Assembly (NCBI GenBank): GCA_031550435.1
Contig: JAVBOO010000024.1
Location: 1 to 64,000 of the forward strand
Reading direction: 5' to 3'
Source of the DNA: JAVBOO01 sp031550435
GTDB lineage: Bacteria; Bacillota; Clostridia; Lachnospirales; WRAX01
DNA length: 64,000 nucleotides
The notes beneath the pieces were generated by a model, which did no database searches, had not been told where the DNA came from, and saw only the letters and a program-made list of their open reading frames with translations. Each line of letters opens with the position of its first letter. Within the stretch, counting starts at the first letter, position 1. The position numbers and the translations under genes are program-made. Positions 7,915 through 16,726 of this stretch are shown here, piece after piece.

Positions 7915-9237
7915 CTATTCCTCCGTAATCTGCTGTGAGGTTACAACATTTATAAAATGATACGCGTCCGCTATCGGCACTACTTTAACTCCGAGCTTGT
8001 CGGAAATATCCTTAACCGTCAAATCGTCAAGAAAAACGGTTTCTCCCGAGCGCAACGCGTTCGACGGTATCAGCAGCGTTTGCCCGGGCTTAATGTCTTT
8101 GAGACCGTTCAGCATGTCTCTGCCTGTCAAAAGGCCGCTTACCGTAATGTTTTCCCCGAAAAAATCGTTGCGTATATCATAAACCGTAATATCAAGCCCG
8201 TCAACATGTTTCTTGAGTTCGGCGCACAGCTCGTTCATCAGTCCCGCCGCAGCTGTTCCCGTTACGACCGCAAAAGAAGCTTCCAAGCTTCCGGCGGTCA
8301 CGGCTGACAGACCGTCAAAAAAATCCTGCCTAAACCTGCTCACCATGCCGACACCGTTTTCAATTTGGGGAAAATCCTCGTAATGTTCATACGGCGGAAG
8401 CTCAACACCGGCTTTTATATAAAACTCGTCAGCCGCAAATACAAACGACGTTCCTATTTTTTCTTTTAACTCCGCCTGCCTTCGGCTTATCTGCCCGACC
8501 AGCTTCAGAGCGTCTTCTTTCTCAAACGATTCTAGCGGGTATAGCCCGTCTCTGTGGTCCGAAATTCCAACCGGTACAACGGAGAGACTCTTGCCGTGCG
8601 GAAAGTACTCCGCCAAATCCGTTATCGTCCTTTCAAGTTCCTCCCCATCGTTAACACCCTTGCACAGCACTATCTGAAAGTTCATTTCTATTCCTGCCGC
8701 GCTTAATTTATCCAAATATTCTTTTAGCCTGCCCGCATGCTTGTTTTTCAGCATTTCCTCGCGCAGTTTCGCGTTTGTCGTGTGCACGGATATGTTTATC
8801 GGGGACAGATGATAATACAACACCTTCTCGAACTCAATATCGGAAACGTTCGTAAGAGTTACGTAATTGCCCGTCAAAAATGACAATCTGGAGTCGTCGT
8901 CTTTGAAATACAATGTTTCTCTCATACCACGTGGCAGTTGGTCTATAAAGCAAAATATACATTTGTTTCTACAGCTTTTCGCCTCGTCCATAAGCCCGGA
9001 GTCAAAAATAAGCCCCAGCTCTTCTTCCCTGTCCTTCTCTATCTCCAAAAGCCATTCCTCGCCGCAAGGTTTTTCGATGAGCAGTTCAAAATACTCTTCT
9101 CCCGTAAAATAGCGATAGTCAAACACATCCGCAATTTCCTTGCCGTTGACGGATATAATAAAATCGCCGGGCTCAATGCCCATCTCTTCCGCAACGCTAT
9201 TTTTTTCTATGCCTGTTATCAAATGTTTTTTAGTCAT
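7915..9237 (-). CDS. DUF512 family radical SAM protein with PDZ-like N-terminus
   Basis: A 440-residue conserved clostridial protein. The N-terminus is PDZ-like (SVAEEMGIEPGDFIISVNG). A radical SAM cluster CRNKCIFC (Cys89, Cys93, Cys96 from the chosen start) follows, then the DUF512 C-terminal domain. The substrate is not established. The start is set at the ATG at 9237, which has GGAG seven bases upstream; the longer open frame to 9357 overlaps pgeF and lacks family similarity. It neighbours der, a conserved arrangement, hinting at a ribosome or translation link (inference). Confidence 0.9.
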   Translation of the reverse strand: MTKKHLITGIEKNSVAEEMGIEPGDFIISVNGKEIADVFDYRYFTGEEYFELLIEKPCGEEWLLEIEKDREEELGLIFDSGLMDEAKSCRNKCIFCFIDQLPRGMRETLYFKDDDSRLSFLTGNYVTLTNVSDIEFEKVLYYHLSPINISVHTTNAKLREEMLKNKHAGRLKEYLDKLSAAGIEMNFQIVLCKGVNDGEELERTITDLAEYFPHGKSLSVVPVGISDHRDGLYPLESFEKEDALKLVGQISRRQAELKEKIGTSFVFAADEFYIKAGVELPPYEHYEDFPQIENGVGMVSRFRQDFFDGLSAVTAGSLEASFAVVTGTAAAGLMNELCAELKKHVDGLDITVYDIRNDFFGENITVSGLLTGRDMLNGLKDIKPGQTLLIPSNALRSGETVFLDDLTVKDISDKLGVKVVPIADAYHFINVVTSQQITEE

Positions 9238-9266
9238 ATTTACTCCGCGGTTAATAATATCCGGAA

Positions 9267-10058
9267 CTACCTCAGCTCCAAAAAAGCAGCAAGGCTTCCC
9301 ATTCCGGCTCCGTCTCTCCTGTATGAAAAGAAAAGTTCGTTTTCGCACTTTGTGCAATGCTCGTCAGCTTCGATATTTGCGGGATTGATACCGGCATACT
9401 CTAACATTCTCTTGTTCATTTTTGTCAAGTCAAGCAAATACTTTTCGTCAGATATCTGTTTTATATCAGACTCTTCGAAAAAGCGCTTTTTCATAAACAT
9501 CTGCGCAACATCTTCCTCGACTTCGAAGCAGCAGCCGTGGATACACGGCCCTATACCGCATATCAGCCTGCCCGGATCCGTCAAAAACTCCTTGCCCATG
9601 CGCTCGACGGTAAGCCTTCCGATCTCTCCCAGCGTTCCTTTCCAGCCCGAATGTGCCAGCGCGGCTGCATTGTTGACAGGGTCATAGAAATACAAGGGAA
9701 CGCAGTCTGCATAGAATGTCATCAACACTATACCTCCGGTATTTGTAACCAGTCCGTCGATATCGCTGTAATCACTCGGCCTCAAATAGCCCTTTCCCCT
9801 ATCTTTTTGCATTACGGTCTTTATGTTTACGGTATGCGTCTGCTTTGAAGCAACGATATTCTTCGCGTCAAAGCCTACCGCTTCGGAAATTTTGCGTATG
9901 TTTTCCCTCATTGTGTCCAAAGTGCTTCCGCCTGAGGCCGAAAAACTGAAATTATCGGAAGCTCCGCAAACTCTTGTCGAAAAGCAGTGCTTTATTCCAT
10001 ACTTCTCGAAACTTTCAAATGTCAGATATTTAATGCCGTTGTTTATATTAAGTTTCAT
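9267..10058 (-). CDS. pgeF: PgeF/YfiH family (laccase-domain) protein
   Basis: A 263-residue Cu-oxidase_4/YfiH family protein. The family's metal site residues appear in ALAHSGWKGT and GPCIHGCCFEV, with the distal TVNIKTV histidine region at about residue 80. E. coli PgeF removes wrongly incorporated L-Ser from peptidoglycan precursors; other members were described as purine-nucleoside hydrolases, so the activity here is open. Full length. It is followed within 30 bases by the DUF512 gene. Confidence 0.88.
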   Translation of the reverse strand: MKLNINNGIKYLTFESFEKYGIKHCFSTRVCGASDNFSFSASGGSTLDTMRENIRKISEAVGFDAKNIVASKQTHTVNIKTVMQKDRGKGYLRPSDYSDIDGLVTNTGGIVLMTFYADCVPLYFYDPVNNAAALAHSGWKGTLGEIGRLTVERMGKEFLTDPGRLICGIGPCIHGCCFEVEEDVAQMFMKKRFFEESDIKQISDEKYLLDLTKMNKRMLEYAGINPANIEADEHCTKCENELFFSYRRDGAGMGSLAAFLELR

Positions 10059-10126
10059 AATTTATTTCCATTCCCACGGTAATATTCCTTATACCTTGTT
10101 CCGGGTAAACACTGATTAAATCAGCA

Positions 10127-10498
10127 CTAACCTAGTTTCATTCCGTCTAAAGTGAATGCGGCTTCGATGTGCTTTAGATCGTTGTTTTTGCCAAACAGAG
10201 TTATTACGTCAAATCTGAAATAACAGTCCTGACCGTGTTCCAAACTGTATCTAATCGCTGTTAAAGCAATCTTTCGTTTTTTCGTCTCGTTAACCGCGTC
10301 CTCGGGATGCCCGAATATCAGGCCCGAGCGATATTTGACCTCGACAAACACAATCGTGTCGCCTGTTTTGGCTATAATATCTATTTCACCGTGTCTCGTA
10401 CGGTAATTCATATTAAGAATTTCATAGCCTTTTGCTGCAAGATATTCCGCGGCGAGTCTTTCGCCGTCCGCCCCTTTTTTGCCGTTAGCGTGTGCCAT
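10127..10498 (-). CDS. YraN family (UPF0102) endonuclease-like protein
   Basis: A 123-residue UPF0102 protein. It has the RecB-like fold signature of the family: GADGERLAAEYLAAKGYEIL, then YRTRHGEIDIIAKTGDTIVF (Glu-Ile-Asp), then VEVKYRS. The function is not firmly known; a Holliday-junction resolvase relation is proposed for the family. The start is the ATG at 10498 with GGAGG upstream. It overlaps the preceding FlhB-like gene by 14 bases and follows rnhB, the common rnhB-ylqH-yraN order of Firmicutes. Confidence 0.88.
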   Translation of the reverse strand: MAHANGKKGADGERLAAEYLAAKGYEILNMNYRTRHGEIDIIAKTGDTIVFVEVKYRSGLIFGHPEDAVNETKKRKIALTAIRYSLEHGQDCYFRFDVITLFGKNNDLKHIEAAFTLDGMKLG

Positions 10499-10775
10499 AC
10501 TTTCTGTATTCCTCCAGCTTATCGACATCACCGATAAAAACAAGCACGGCGGCAACAACCTCGTACAGCTCGGGAGGAATATTCTCGCCCAAATCTATCC
10601 TCGTCAACTCTTCAACCAGCTTTTCGTCTTTATAAACGGGAACCTCCGATTTATCTGCGTTTTCGAGTATCTTTTCCGCAACATAGCCCTCGCCCTTGGC
10701 GACGACCTTCGGCGCACGGTCATTCGCTCCGTATTTCAGCGCGACGGCTTTTTGATTCGGTCTGTTTTCCGGCAT
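10485..10775 (-). CDS. FlhB C-terminal-domain protein (YlqH-like)
   Basis: A 96-residue protein matching only the cytosolic C-terminal domain of FlhB/YscU export-switch proteins: KAVALKYGANDRAPKVVAKG, then KILENADKSEVPVYKD, then IPPELYEVVAAVLVFI. The NPTH autocleavage loop of true FlhB is replaced by an AND.APKVVA type sequence and there are no membrane helices. The start is the ATG at 10775 with GGGAG upstream; the longer frame overlaps rnhB. No flagellar genes are nearby. YlqH orphans of this type are known in Bacillus and clostridia, but their role is unclear. Confidence 0.85.
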   Translation of the reverse strand: MPENRPNQKAVALKYGANDRAPKVVAKGEGYVAEKILENADKSEVPVYKDEKLVEELTRIDLGENIPPELYEVVAAVLVFIGDVDKLEEYRKYGTR

Positions 10776-10897
10776 AACATCACACTCCCATATCAAATGT
10801 ATAGCGTTTCGAGGAACTGTCATACGCGCGAGTCTTTTCGGTACATCATTACCGCGCTTAAGCTGAATCTTAAACCGAACTGAGATTCCCGAGGAAG

Positions 10898-11545
10898 TTA
10901 ATTGTGCCGTATAAAATTTCCGCAAAAAGATCGTCTGTGTATAGGAGTGAGCCCAAGTTCCTTTATGGCACGTATGTGCTCCGCCGTTCCGTAACCCTTG
11001 TTTCTCTCAAATCCGTAACCGGGATACAGCCGCCCCATTTCGGCCATGATTCTGTCTCTCGTCACTTTTGCGATAACCGAAGCCGCGGCAATGCTCACGC
11101 TTTTTTCGTCTCCTTTTATTATAGCCTCCTGCGCAATGTCCGTCCCGGGTATAGTCACCGCATCCACGAGCACTGCCTGAGGACTGAGCGAAAGAGACAA
11201 AACCGAGTTTCGCATCGCCAGTTTCGTCGCGTTAAGTATGTTGATCTCATCAATCGTTTCAGGCTCGACCACTGAAACGCTCCACGCCTGCGCGGTTTCT
11301 TTTATTATCGGAAACAGCTCATCCCTGCGTTTCTCGCTCAGTTTTTTCGAATCGTTCAAATAGTGTATTACGCAGTACTTTGGCAATATAACGCAGGCAG
11401 CCACTACGGGCCCGCATAGCGGACCTCTTCCGGCCTCGTCAACGCCGGCGATATACTCAAGCCCCGAGTCAAAGTACTTGTTTTCGTACTCCGACATTTT
11501 CGCCAGGCGTTCAAGTTCTTTCACAAGTTTTTCACCTTTTAGCAT
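10898..11545 (-). CDS. rnhB: Ribonuclease HII
   Basis: A 215-residue RNase HII, which removes ribonucleotides and RNA primers from DNA-RNA hybrids. The active-site DE pair is in YIAGVDEAGRGPLCGPV; further acidic residues lie in LNDSKKLSEKRR and VLVDAVTIPG. The C-terminal YPGYGFERNKGYGTAEH motif is typical. Start ATG at 11545. It begins 11 bases after the stop of the SPL-like gene, so the two are probably cotranscribed. Confidence 0.96.
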   Translation of the reverse strand: MLKGEKLVKELERLAKMSEYENKYFDSGLEYIAGVDEAGRGPLCGPVVAACVILPKYCVIHYLNDSKKLSEKRRDELFPIIKETAQAWSVSVVEPETIDEINILNATKLAMRNSVLSLSLSPQAVLVDAVTIPGTDIAQEAIIKGDEKSVSIAAASVIAKVTRDRIMAEMGRLYPGYGFERNKGYGTAEHIRAIKELGLTPIHRRSFCGNFIRHN

Positions 11546-11556
11546 AGATATCCCCG

Positions 11557-12513
11557 TCAGTGCGGCTTCTCAAAAAACGAGAGCTGCAAGTCCTCGTCAT
11601 AGCCTTTCTTGTAGTCCGCAATTATTTTCTTCATATCCGTTATTATACCCAATCTGCCCGCTTCGATTTTGAAAGAATCCCAAAGGCTTTTTGCGTCTTT
11701 TGAAATGTGCTCATAAGATTTCGGCAAATAGGTCTTTTCGTATAGCTCCCGCACTCCGGGAAATCTCCGGTCAAGCTCTTTGTAGTACCATAGTTTTTGG
11801 TTCTGCCTTAACGTCACTCCCATAGCCGCGTATATATATCTTGCTCCGTTTTCCGATGCGCGCTTGATTATATTCATCAGGCTTTCGTTATTATCGGTTA
11901 TGAAAGGCAGCACAGGCATCAGAAGTATGCATACAGGTATTCCCGCAGCGGAAAGCTCGCGAACTGCCGCAAATCTTTCAGACGACACAGGGGCGTTGGG
12001 CTCAATGAGTCTTGCAATGTCATCATCAGCCGTTGTAATCGTTATTTTTACAATAACAGGCGAATGCTTTTGTATCGACTTAAACACGTCAATATCTCGG
12101 GTAACAAGCGTTCCCTTTGTCGCAAGCGCAATGCCGAAATTATACTTATCTATCAGTTTCAGGGCATTCCTTGTCAGCTCCTCCGTTTTCTCCAGAGGGT
12201 TATAGGGGTCGCTCATCGCGCCGGTACCGACAACGCCTTTCACGCGCTTGCTCCGCAAATCGCGCTCTATCAGCCAAAGAGCATTCTCTTTTACCTTAAC
12301 TTCGTCAAAGTCATCGATATGATAACATTCGCTTCGCGAGTCGCAGTAAATACAACCGTGGCTGCAACCACGGTAAATATTCATATTGTAGTTTTTCCCG
12401 AACCAGTAATCGTTTTCGACATAGCCTGAAACTAAGGTTTTGGCGGGAACGTATCTAAACGCTTTTTTTTCGGTTACACTATTATCGATTTCTGTTTTTT
12501 TAGAATTTTCCAA
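11557..12513 (-). CDS. SPL-like radical SAM protein
   Basis: A 318-residue radical SAM protein of the spore photoproduct lyase-like (Rv2578c) group. The cluster motif is IYRGCSHGCIYCDSRS (Cys49, Cys53, Cys56). It is followed by VGTGAMSDPYNPLEKTEELT and the ATKGTLVTRDI strand, both usual in this group. It lacks the longer N-terminal region of true SplB, so DNA repair activity is not implied. The start is TTG at 12513, with GGAGG eight bases upstream; no ATG fits. Confidence 0.85.
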   Translation of the reverse strand: MENSKKTEIDNSVTEKKAFRYVPAKTLVSGYVENDYWFGKNYNMNIYRGCSHGCIYCDSRSECYHIDDFDEVKVKENALWLIERDLRSKRVKGVVGTGAMSDPYNPLEKTEELTRNALKLIDKYNFGIALATKGTLVTRDIDVFKSIQKHSPVIVKITITTADDDIARLIEPNAPVSSERFAAVRELSAAGIPVCILLMPVLPFITDNNESLMNIIKRASENGARYIYAAMGVTLRQNQKLWYYKELDRRFPGVRELYEKTYLPKSYEHISKDAKSLWDSFKIEAGRLGIITDMKKIIADYKKGYDEDLQLSFFEKPH

Positions 12514-12856
12514 GTGTTTGGCCTCCGCGGAAGCATTGACATTTCGGAAATAATTATACTATGATAAACTCATCCGGTCAAGGAAGCGTATATTTCCGAG
12601 AGACAAATTATTACTTCGCAGTAAAGTCCTTTGCCGAACTCGGCGGCTACTGTGCGCCGAAAACTCTTTTCGCTCTCCGGCAAAGTAAATTTTGTGCCGT
12701 GCCGACTATACATTCCCGCGCACCCTTGTCCGCAACGGCCATAATACGGCCTTTGCACGTAACGGATGCTTGCGGTTGTCCCTTGCGGGCGCAACCGTTC
12801 GAATAAATCAGCACTTGCTTAGTTTTAATCACATAAAAAATAAAAAAGGTGATTTT
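12514..12856. repeat. Intergenic region with family C repeat (copy C1, about 12705-12814)
   Basis: No gene is supported in this 343-base gap between divergent genes. About 12705-12814 is a copy, in inverted orientation, of the family C repeat also found at 42010-42285 and 51441-51585. Shared pieces include AACCGTTCGA next to GCGGGCGCAACCG, and a CCGCAACGGCC / GGCCTTTG palindromic pair. The rest (12560-12700) is GC-rich, with short inverted repeats of CGGCAAAG/CTTTGCCG. Confidence 0.6.
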
Positions 12857-14386
12857 GTGAATATTGTCACAATGATATCTTCCCCGATATCGGGAGCAAT
12901 TATCGGCTATTTTACGAACTGGCTGGCTATAAAAATGTTGTTTCGGCCTTATAAAGAAAAGCGCTTTCTCGGTTTAAAAATGCCGTTTACACCGGGTCTT
13001 ATCCCCAAAGGCAGATATATGCTCGCCGAGAAACTCGGGAAAACGCTTTCGGAGAATATTTTGACGGGCGATGTACTTAACAAGGCAATACAGTCCGAAG
13101 AGATACGCACAAAAATCGAAGCTTTGGTATCGTCGGCCTATCTCAAGCTCTCTGATGATAATATCACCGTCGAGTCGGCGATAGCATACTTTTTTCCGGA
13201 CACCGGGCGCTTATTTGAGTTTGCGGAATCAGCCCTAACAAAAAAAGCCGGTGAATATATAGAGAACCCTGAATTATTGGATTCAATAAGCTCCATGCTT
13301 TCCGGGAAGCTTATAGAATATTTGAAAAGCGAAAAAGGTGATGTAAATCCCGAAAAGCTTTACGAAATAGTCGGCCGCTTCGCTGAAGAGAAACTATCCG
13401 AACTTTTTGACTCCGGCGAGCTTAAAACGCGCCTTCAAGACTTTTTTGCAAAGCTGCTCGAAAAACTCTCGGATAACGATACACCGCTCGAAAAATTCAT
13501 TTCACACGAAACGTTGCAGTCTCTATACGGCTATACGGAACGCATTATGCCAAAAATCAGTGAGTTAATCGGCAATCTTGCTATAACATCGCCCGAAATT
13601 GATAGCAGCCTTAAAAAACTGGTCGTAAAAATCGCCGATGACAATTTCGGGCGATTTGTCGGTTTCTTTGTGAATTACGAAAAAACCTACGAAAACATAA
13701 AGTCTAACTTGGCCGAGTACCTGACAAAACCCGAAAACCGTCTTGAAATAATCGGAAAAGTAAACGCGTTTATCAACTCAAAGCTGAATATAACGGTCGG
13801 AGAACTGTATTCAAAAATCCCCGAAAGTTTTGCGGGCGAGCTTCCCGCGAAAATCGGCGAGCTCTTCGGCAAGCTCAAGCACGATGAGCTTATACAAGGC
13901 GGTCGCGACCTGATCGGAAAGGCGGTCGCGGGAAAAGACAGCGTTAATTTATACAGGCTGATTTCAAACATTACCCCTGATTTGGATATAAAGCTGAAGC
14001 AGTTTATAAGGTCAAAGCTCGAAGAGCTTATCATTGAAAACAAAACCGCCGTTCTCGAACAGCTCTCGGCAAAGGCAGTCAAGCTGGTACGAGGCTTTAA
14101 TCTCAGCGAGTTCGCCCGTTCCCAAAGCGAAAGCCGGAAACAAAACATCGTCAGATTTCTTAACGAAACCTCAGCCGGGTTGATCGCCCAAGGAGGAGAA
14201 TACGTGATCTCCAATCTGGATCTCGGAAAGATAATCGAGGACAAGGTAAACGAATTTGAAATGGACGAAGCCGAGAATCTTATAATCTCGGTCGTTAATA
14301 AAGAACTTCGCGCGATAACGCTGCTCGGAGGTGTCCTTGGCTTTGTTATCGGGCTTATGCCGATCTTTCTTGACATGTTCCAATAA
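12857..14386 (+). CDS. DUF445 family membrane protein (YheB-like)
   Basis: A 509-residue DUF445 protein. The family hallmark is an N-terminal membrane hairpin with GYFTNWLAIKMLFRPY, then PGLIPKGRYMLAEKLG. A long helical middle (about residues 50-470) is followed by a C-terminal membrane segment in LLGGVLGFVIGLMPIF. Function is unknown; B. subtilis YheB is reported in sporulating cells. The frame is open to 12692 but the upstream part is repeat C1. GTG at 12857 with AAAGGTG five bases upstream is the natural start. Confidence 0.88.
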   Translation: MNIVTMISSPISGAIIGYFTNWLAIKMLFRPYKEKRFLGLKMPFTPGLIPKGRYMLAEKLGKTLSENILTGDVLNKAIQSEEIRTKIEALVSSAYLKLSDDNITVESAIAYFFPDTGRLFEFAESALTKKAGEYIENPELLDSISSMLSGKLIEYLKSEKGDVNPEKLYEIVGRFAEEKLSELFDSGELKTRLQDFFAKLLEKLSDNDTPLEKFISHETLQSLYGYTERIMPKISELIGNLAITSPEIDSSLKKLVVKIADDNFGRFVGFFVNYEKTYENIKSNLAEYLTKPENRLEIIGKVNAFINSKLNITVGELYSKIPESFAGELPAKIGELFGKLKHDELIQGGRDLIGKAVAGKDSVNLYRLISNITPDLDIKLKQFIRSKLEELIIENKTAVLEQLSAKAVKLVRGFNLSEFARSQSESRKQNIVRFLNETSAGLIAQGGEYVISNLDLGKIIEDKVNEFEMDEAENLIISVVNKELRAITLLGGVLGFVIGLMPIFLDMFQ

Positions 14387-14404
14387 CCGTCCGCTGTTCA
14401 AACA

Positions 14405-14433
14405 TTGCAAATCCGGATTTGATGTGTTATTAT
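14405..14433 (+). promoter_or_regulatory. Candidate sigma-A promoter for threonine aldolase
   Basis: TTGCAA (14405-14410) and TATTAT (14428-14433) are separated by 17 bases, 55 bases upstream of the ltaE start. Both hexamers deviate from consensus, so this is a moderate candidate. Confidence 0.5.
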
Positions 14434-14487
14434 TCATTTGTGCGCGGACATTTAGAAGTCCGGACAATTCAACAGGGGGAATTAAAC

Positions 14488-15519
14488 ATGAGATATATAG
14501 ACTTGAGAAGCGATACGGTAACCGTTCCGACAAAGGAAATGCGCGACGCAATGTACGCTGCGGCAGTCGGAGACGATGTTTACCGTGACGATCCGACTGT
14601 TGCGGAGCTTGAGGAGCTTGCCGCTCAAATGCTCGGCAAGGAAGCGGCTTTGTTTGTCCCGAGCGGTACCATGGGCAACCAGCTTTGCGTGATGACGCAT
14701 ACAAAACGCGGAGACGAAATTATGGCTCCGTTTCATTCGCATATTATTTATCACGAAGTAAGCGCCGTCGCCGTTCTTTCCGGTCTTATGGTATGCCCCG
14801 TAACATTTCGGGACGGTATACCGGACTCGAAAGGGTTCGAAAAGCATTTCAGGGACAAAAATAATATACACAACTGTCATACCGGTCTGATTTCATATGA
14901 AAATGCGACTTCGGCCGGACGAGTTGTACCTATAGAAAATATGAGGCGCATATACGCAACGGCAAAAAAATATAATGTTCCCGTGCATATCGACGGAGCG
15001 AGGCTTTTTAACGCAGCTGTCTCTCTCGGAGTCGATATCAAAGAGCTTACGTGCTATTGCGACACCGTAATGGTCTGTATTTCAAAGGGTCTGTGCGCGC
15101 CGATCGGTTCTTTGATTGCGGGCTCCGGCGAATTTATTGAGACGGCAAGACACAACAGGAAACTTCTCGGCGGAGGACTCCGTCAAGCCGGGATATTGGC
15201 GGCTCCGGGCATTCTCGCGCTAAAAGAAATGACAAAACGCCTGAGTGATGACCATGATAACGCAAAATATCTTGCAAAAAAACTCTCGGAAATACCCTTG
15301 GTTAAGATAAACACGGAAACCATTGATATAAACATGATTTTTTTTGACGTTAAGCTGCCGATAGCGGAGATAAGAAGCCTTCCGCAAAGACTGCTCGAAA
15401 AAGGCATAAAAATCAACGACTATTCTGCCGGAGAAGGTTTTAGATTTGTAACTCATAACGACGTTACAAGAGAAGATGTAGATTTTGTTGCGCAGACCCT
15501 GAAAAAGATGATTTATTGA
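14488..15519 (+). CDS. ltaE: Low-specificity L-threonine aldolase
   Basis: A 343-residue PLP-dependent fold-type I enzyme splitting L-threonine into glycine and acetaldehyde. It begins with the family signature YIDLRSDTVTVPTKEMRDAM, has PSGTMGNQL for the cofactor phosphate, HIDGARLFNAA, and the PLP lysine in CISKGLCAPIGS (Lys200). The start is the ATG at 14488 with AGGGGG upstream; the longer frame adds unrelated residues. The TGA stop at 15517-15519 lies at the edge of a family A repeat. Confidence 0.94.
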   Translation: MRYIDLRSDTVTVPTKEMRDAMYAAAVGDDVYRDDPTVAELEELAAQMLGKEAALFVPSGTMGNQLCVMTHTKRGDEIMAPFHSHIIYHEVSAVAVLSGLMVCPVTFRDGIPDSKGFEKHFRDKNNIHNCHTGLISYENATSAGRVVPIENMRRIYATAKKYNVPVHIDGARLFNAAVSLGVDIKELTCYCDTVMVCISKGLCAPIGSLIAGSGEFIETARHNRKLLGGGLRQAGILAAPGILALKEMTKRLSDDHDNAKYLAKKLSEIPLVKINTETIDINMIFFDVKLPIAEIRSLPQRLLEKGIKINDYSAGEGFRFVTHNDVTREDVDFVAQTLKKMIY

Positions 15520-15565
15520 TCCCCCGATTAAACCATGCGGTTTAATCACCCCCTTATACCGGCTC
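15515..15565. repeat. Family A repeat, partial copy A1
   Basis: Begins with TTGATCCCCC, then the palindrome GATTAAACC-atgc-GGTTTAATC style arms and CACCCCCTTATACCGG. The remainder of the element is missing. It overlaps the ltaE stop codon and joins directly to the decayed recombinase. Confidence 0.8.
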
Positions 15566-16080
15566 ATGTTCGGTGTCTCACATATAGTGATATGGTCAAT
15601 CAGCTCATGGAGCATGAAACGGTCAAGTACCTCAAATCCGGCATATTTTGTATTAGCTTGGTGAATTTGTCCGCGACAGCTCTCGCTTTCTGCGCTTTTT
15701 CAAGGGTCAACACCATACTACGAGCGGCTTCTTTCAGCGTGGCTTTTTCCGCGTGGCTTTTTCCGCATCATCATCAGCAATGAACATTCTGAAAATGTGG
15801 TCGGAGAGCTTGCCACTCATATTGTCCACGTAGGTCTTTTTCAGTTTCACATCGAGTTCGGCAAGCTGTTTTTGCGCTCGGGCGAATTTCGTTTTCGTCT
15901 GCGATAACTTCTTCTCGTCCTCTTGCCCCATTTTTACAGCCGCTCCCGCACCACCTTTACCGTATCCCTGCGAAAAGCACCGCGTGCTTTTGTATGTTCG
16001 CGAGAGATAATCGGCGGGTGATGGACGCCCTCCTCGTTGAAACGGGTCGCTATCGGGGCACACAAATTCCAGTCCGTCTG
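15566..16080 (-). pseudogene. Decayed large serine recombinase, C-terminal remnant
   Basis: The minus strand carries C-terminal serine recombinase sequence split over frames. KTKFARAQKQLAELDVKLKK and YVDNMSGKLSDHIF (about 15800-15900) match the coiled-coil AELD...LYEDNxxGKLSDERF region. In another frame, FTKLIQNMPDLE and MLHELIDHITICE (about 15570-15680) match the end segment of the same family. The resolvase domain and active serine are absent. A tandem 14-base duplication near 15738-15765 (TGGCTTTTTCCGCG twice) is one frame-disturbing change. It is bounded on the low side by repeat A1. Relic of an old integrated element. Confidence 0.7.
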
Positions 16081-16086
16081 CGTCTG

Positions 16087-16623
16087 TCAGGTTCGCTTTT
16101 TGTGAGCTTGGGTATTTTTCAACACGCCCTCAATCCAAATAAAATGCCTTGCATCGTTTACACTTTCGATAACACCCCCGTTTGATAACGCGACTTTAAC
16201 GGAATATATATTTTGGTTTCGAACTGTTAGCAAAACTCTGTCGATGCCAATGCTTTCCGCTTCTCGAATCAGCAGCTTTAGTAATAACTTCCCATATCCT
16301 TTATTGCGGTATGAAGGGCGTACGGCATATCCTACATGACCGCCTTCTTCTCTGAGCTTGTCATTCAAATAATGACGCAGCTTCCCGATACCGACAGGAA
16401 TACCATCGACAAATAACCGGTACACATTTTGCGGAACCATCCAACTTTCAAGGCCTACGCCTTTGGCGGTATTATCACTTTTAATAAGCCATTTTTTATA
16501 TTCTTCAAATGTTTTTCCGTTAACTCCGTTAATAAAACCGTTCTCATCTTTTGGTAACTCCTGTAACATTTCATAAATCTCCGTACCGTCTTCGACGGAC
16601 AATTGACGCATTTCATAATCCAT
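16087..16623 (-). CDS. GNAT family N-acetyltransferase
   Basis: A 178-residue GNAT protein. The acetyl-CoA loop is VGYAVRPSYRNKGYGKLLLK; the C-terminal strand pair LLTVRNQNIYSVKVALSNGG is also typical. The substrate is unknown. The start is the ATG at 16623 with AAGGAG upstream; the frame is open further to 16701 without a matching RBS. It lies next to the recombinase remnant, so acquisition with that element is possible but not shown. Confidence 0.88.
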   Translation of the reverse strand: MDYEMRQLSVEDGTEIYEMLQELPKDENGFINGVNGKTFEEYKKWLIKSDNTAKGVGLESWMVPQNVYRLFVDGIPVGIGKLRHYLNDKLREEGGHVGYAVRPSYRNKGYGKLLLKLLIREAESIGIDRVLLTVRNQNIYSVKVALSNGGVIESVNDARHFIWIEGVLKNTQAHKKRT

Positions 16624-16726
16624 GTCATTTCTCCTTATAAAAAACAACTGCCGAGACAACCGGCCATAAACAAAAACGGATGCCTCGTTTTCGAACAGCA
16701 TCCGCCTGATAACAATAACAAATACT

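Noticed and set aside
12561..12832. Three overlapping frames upstream of DUF445
   Set aside because: They lie in repeat C1 and a GC-rich palindromic region and have no supporting RBS or family match.
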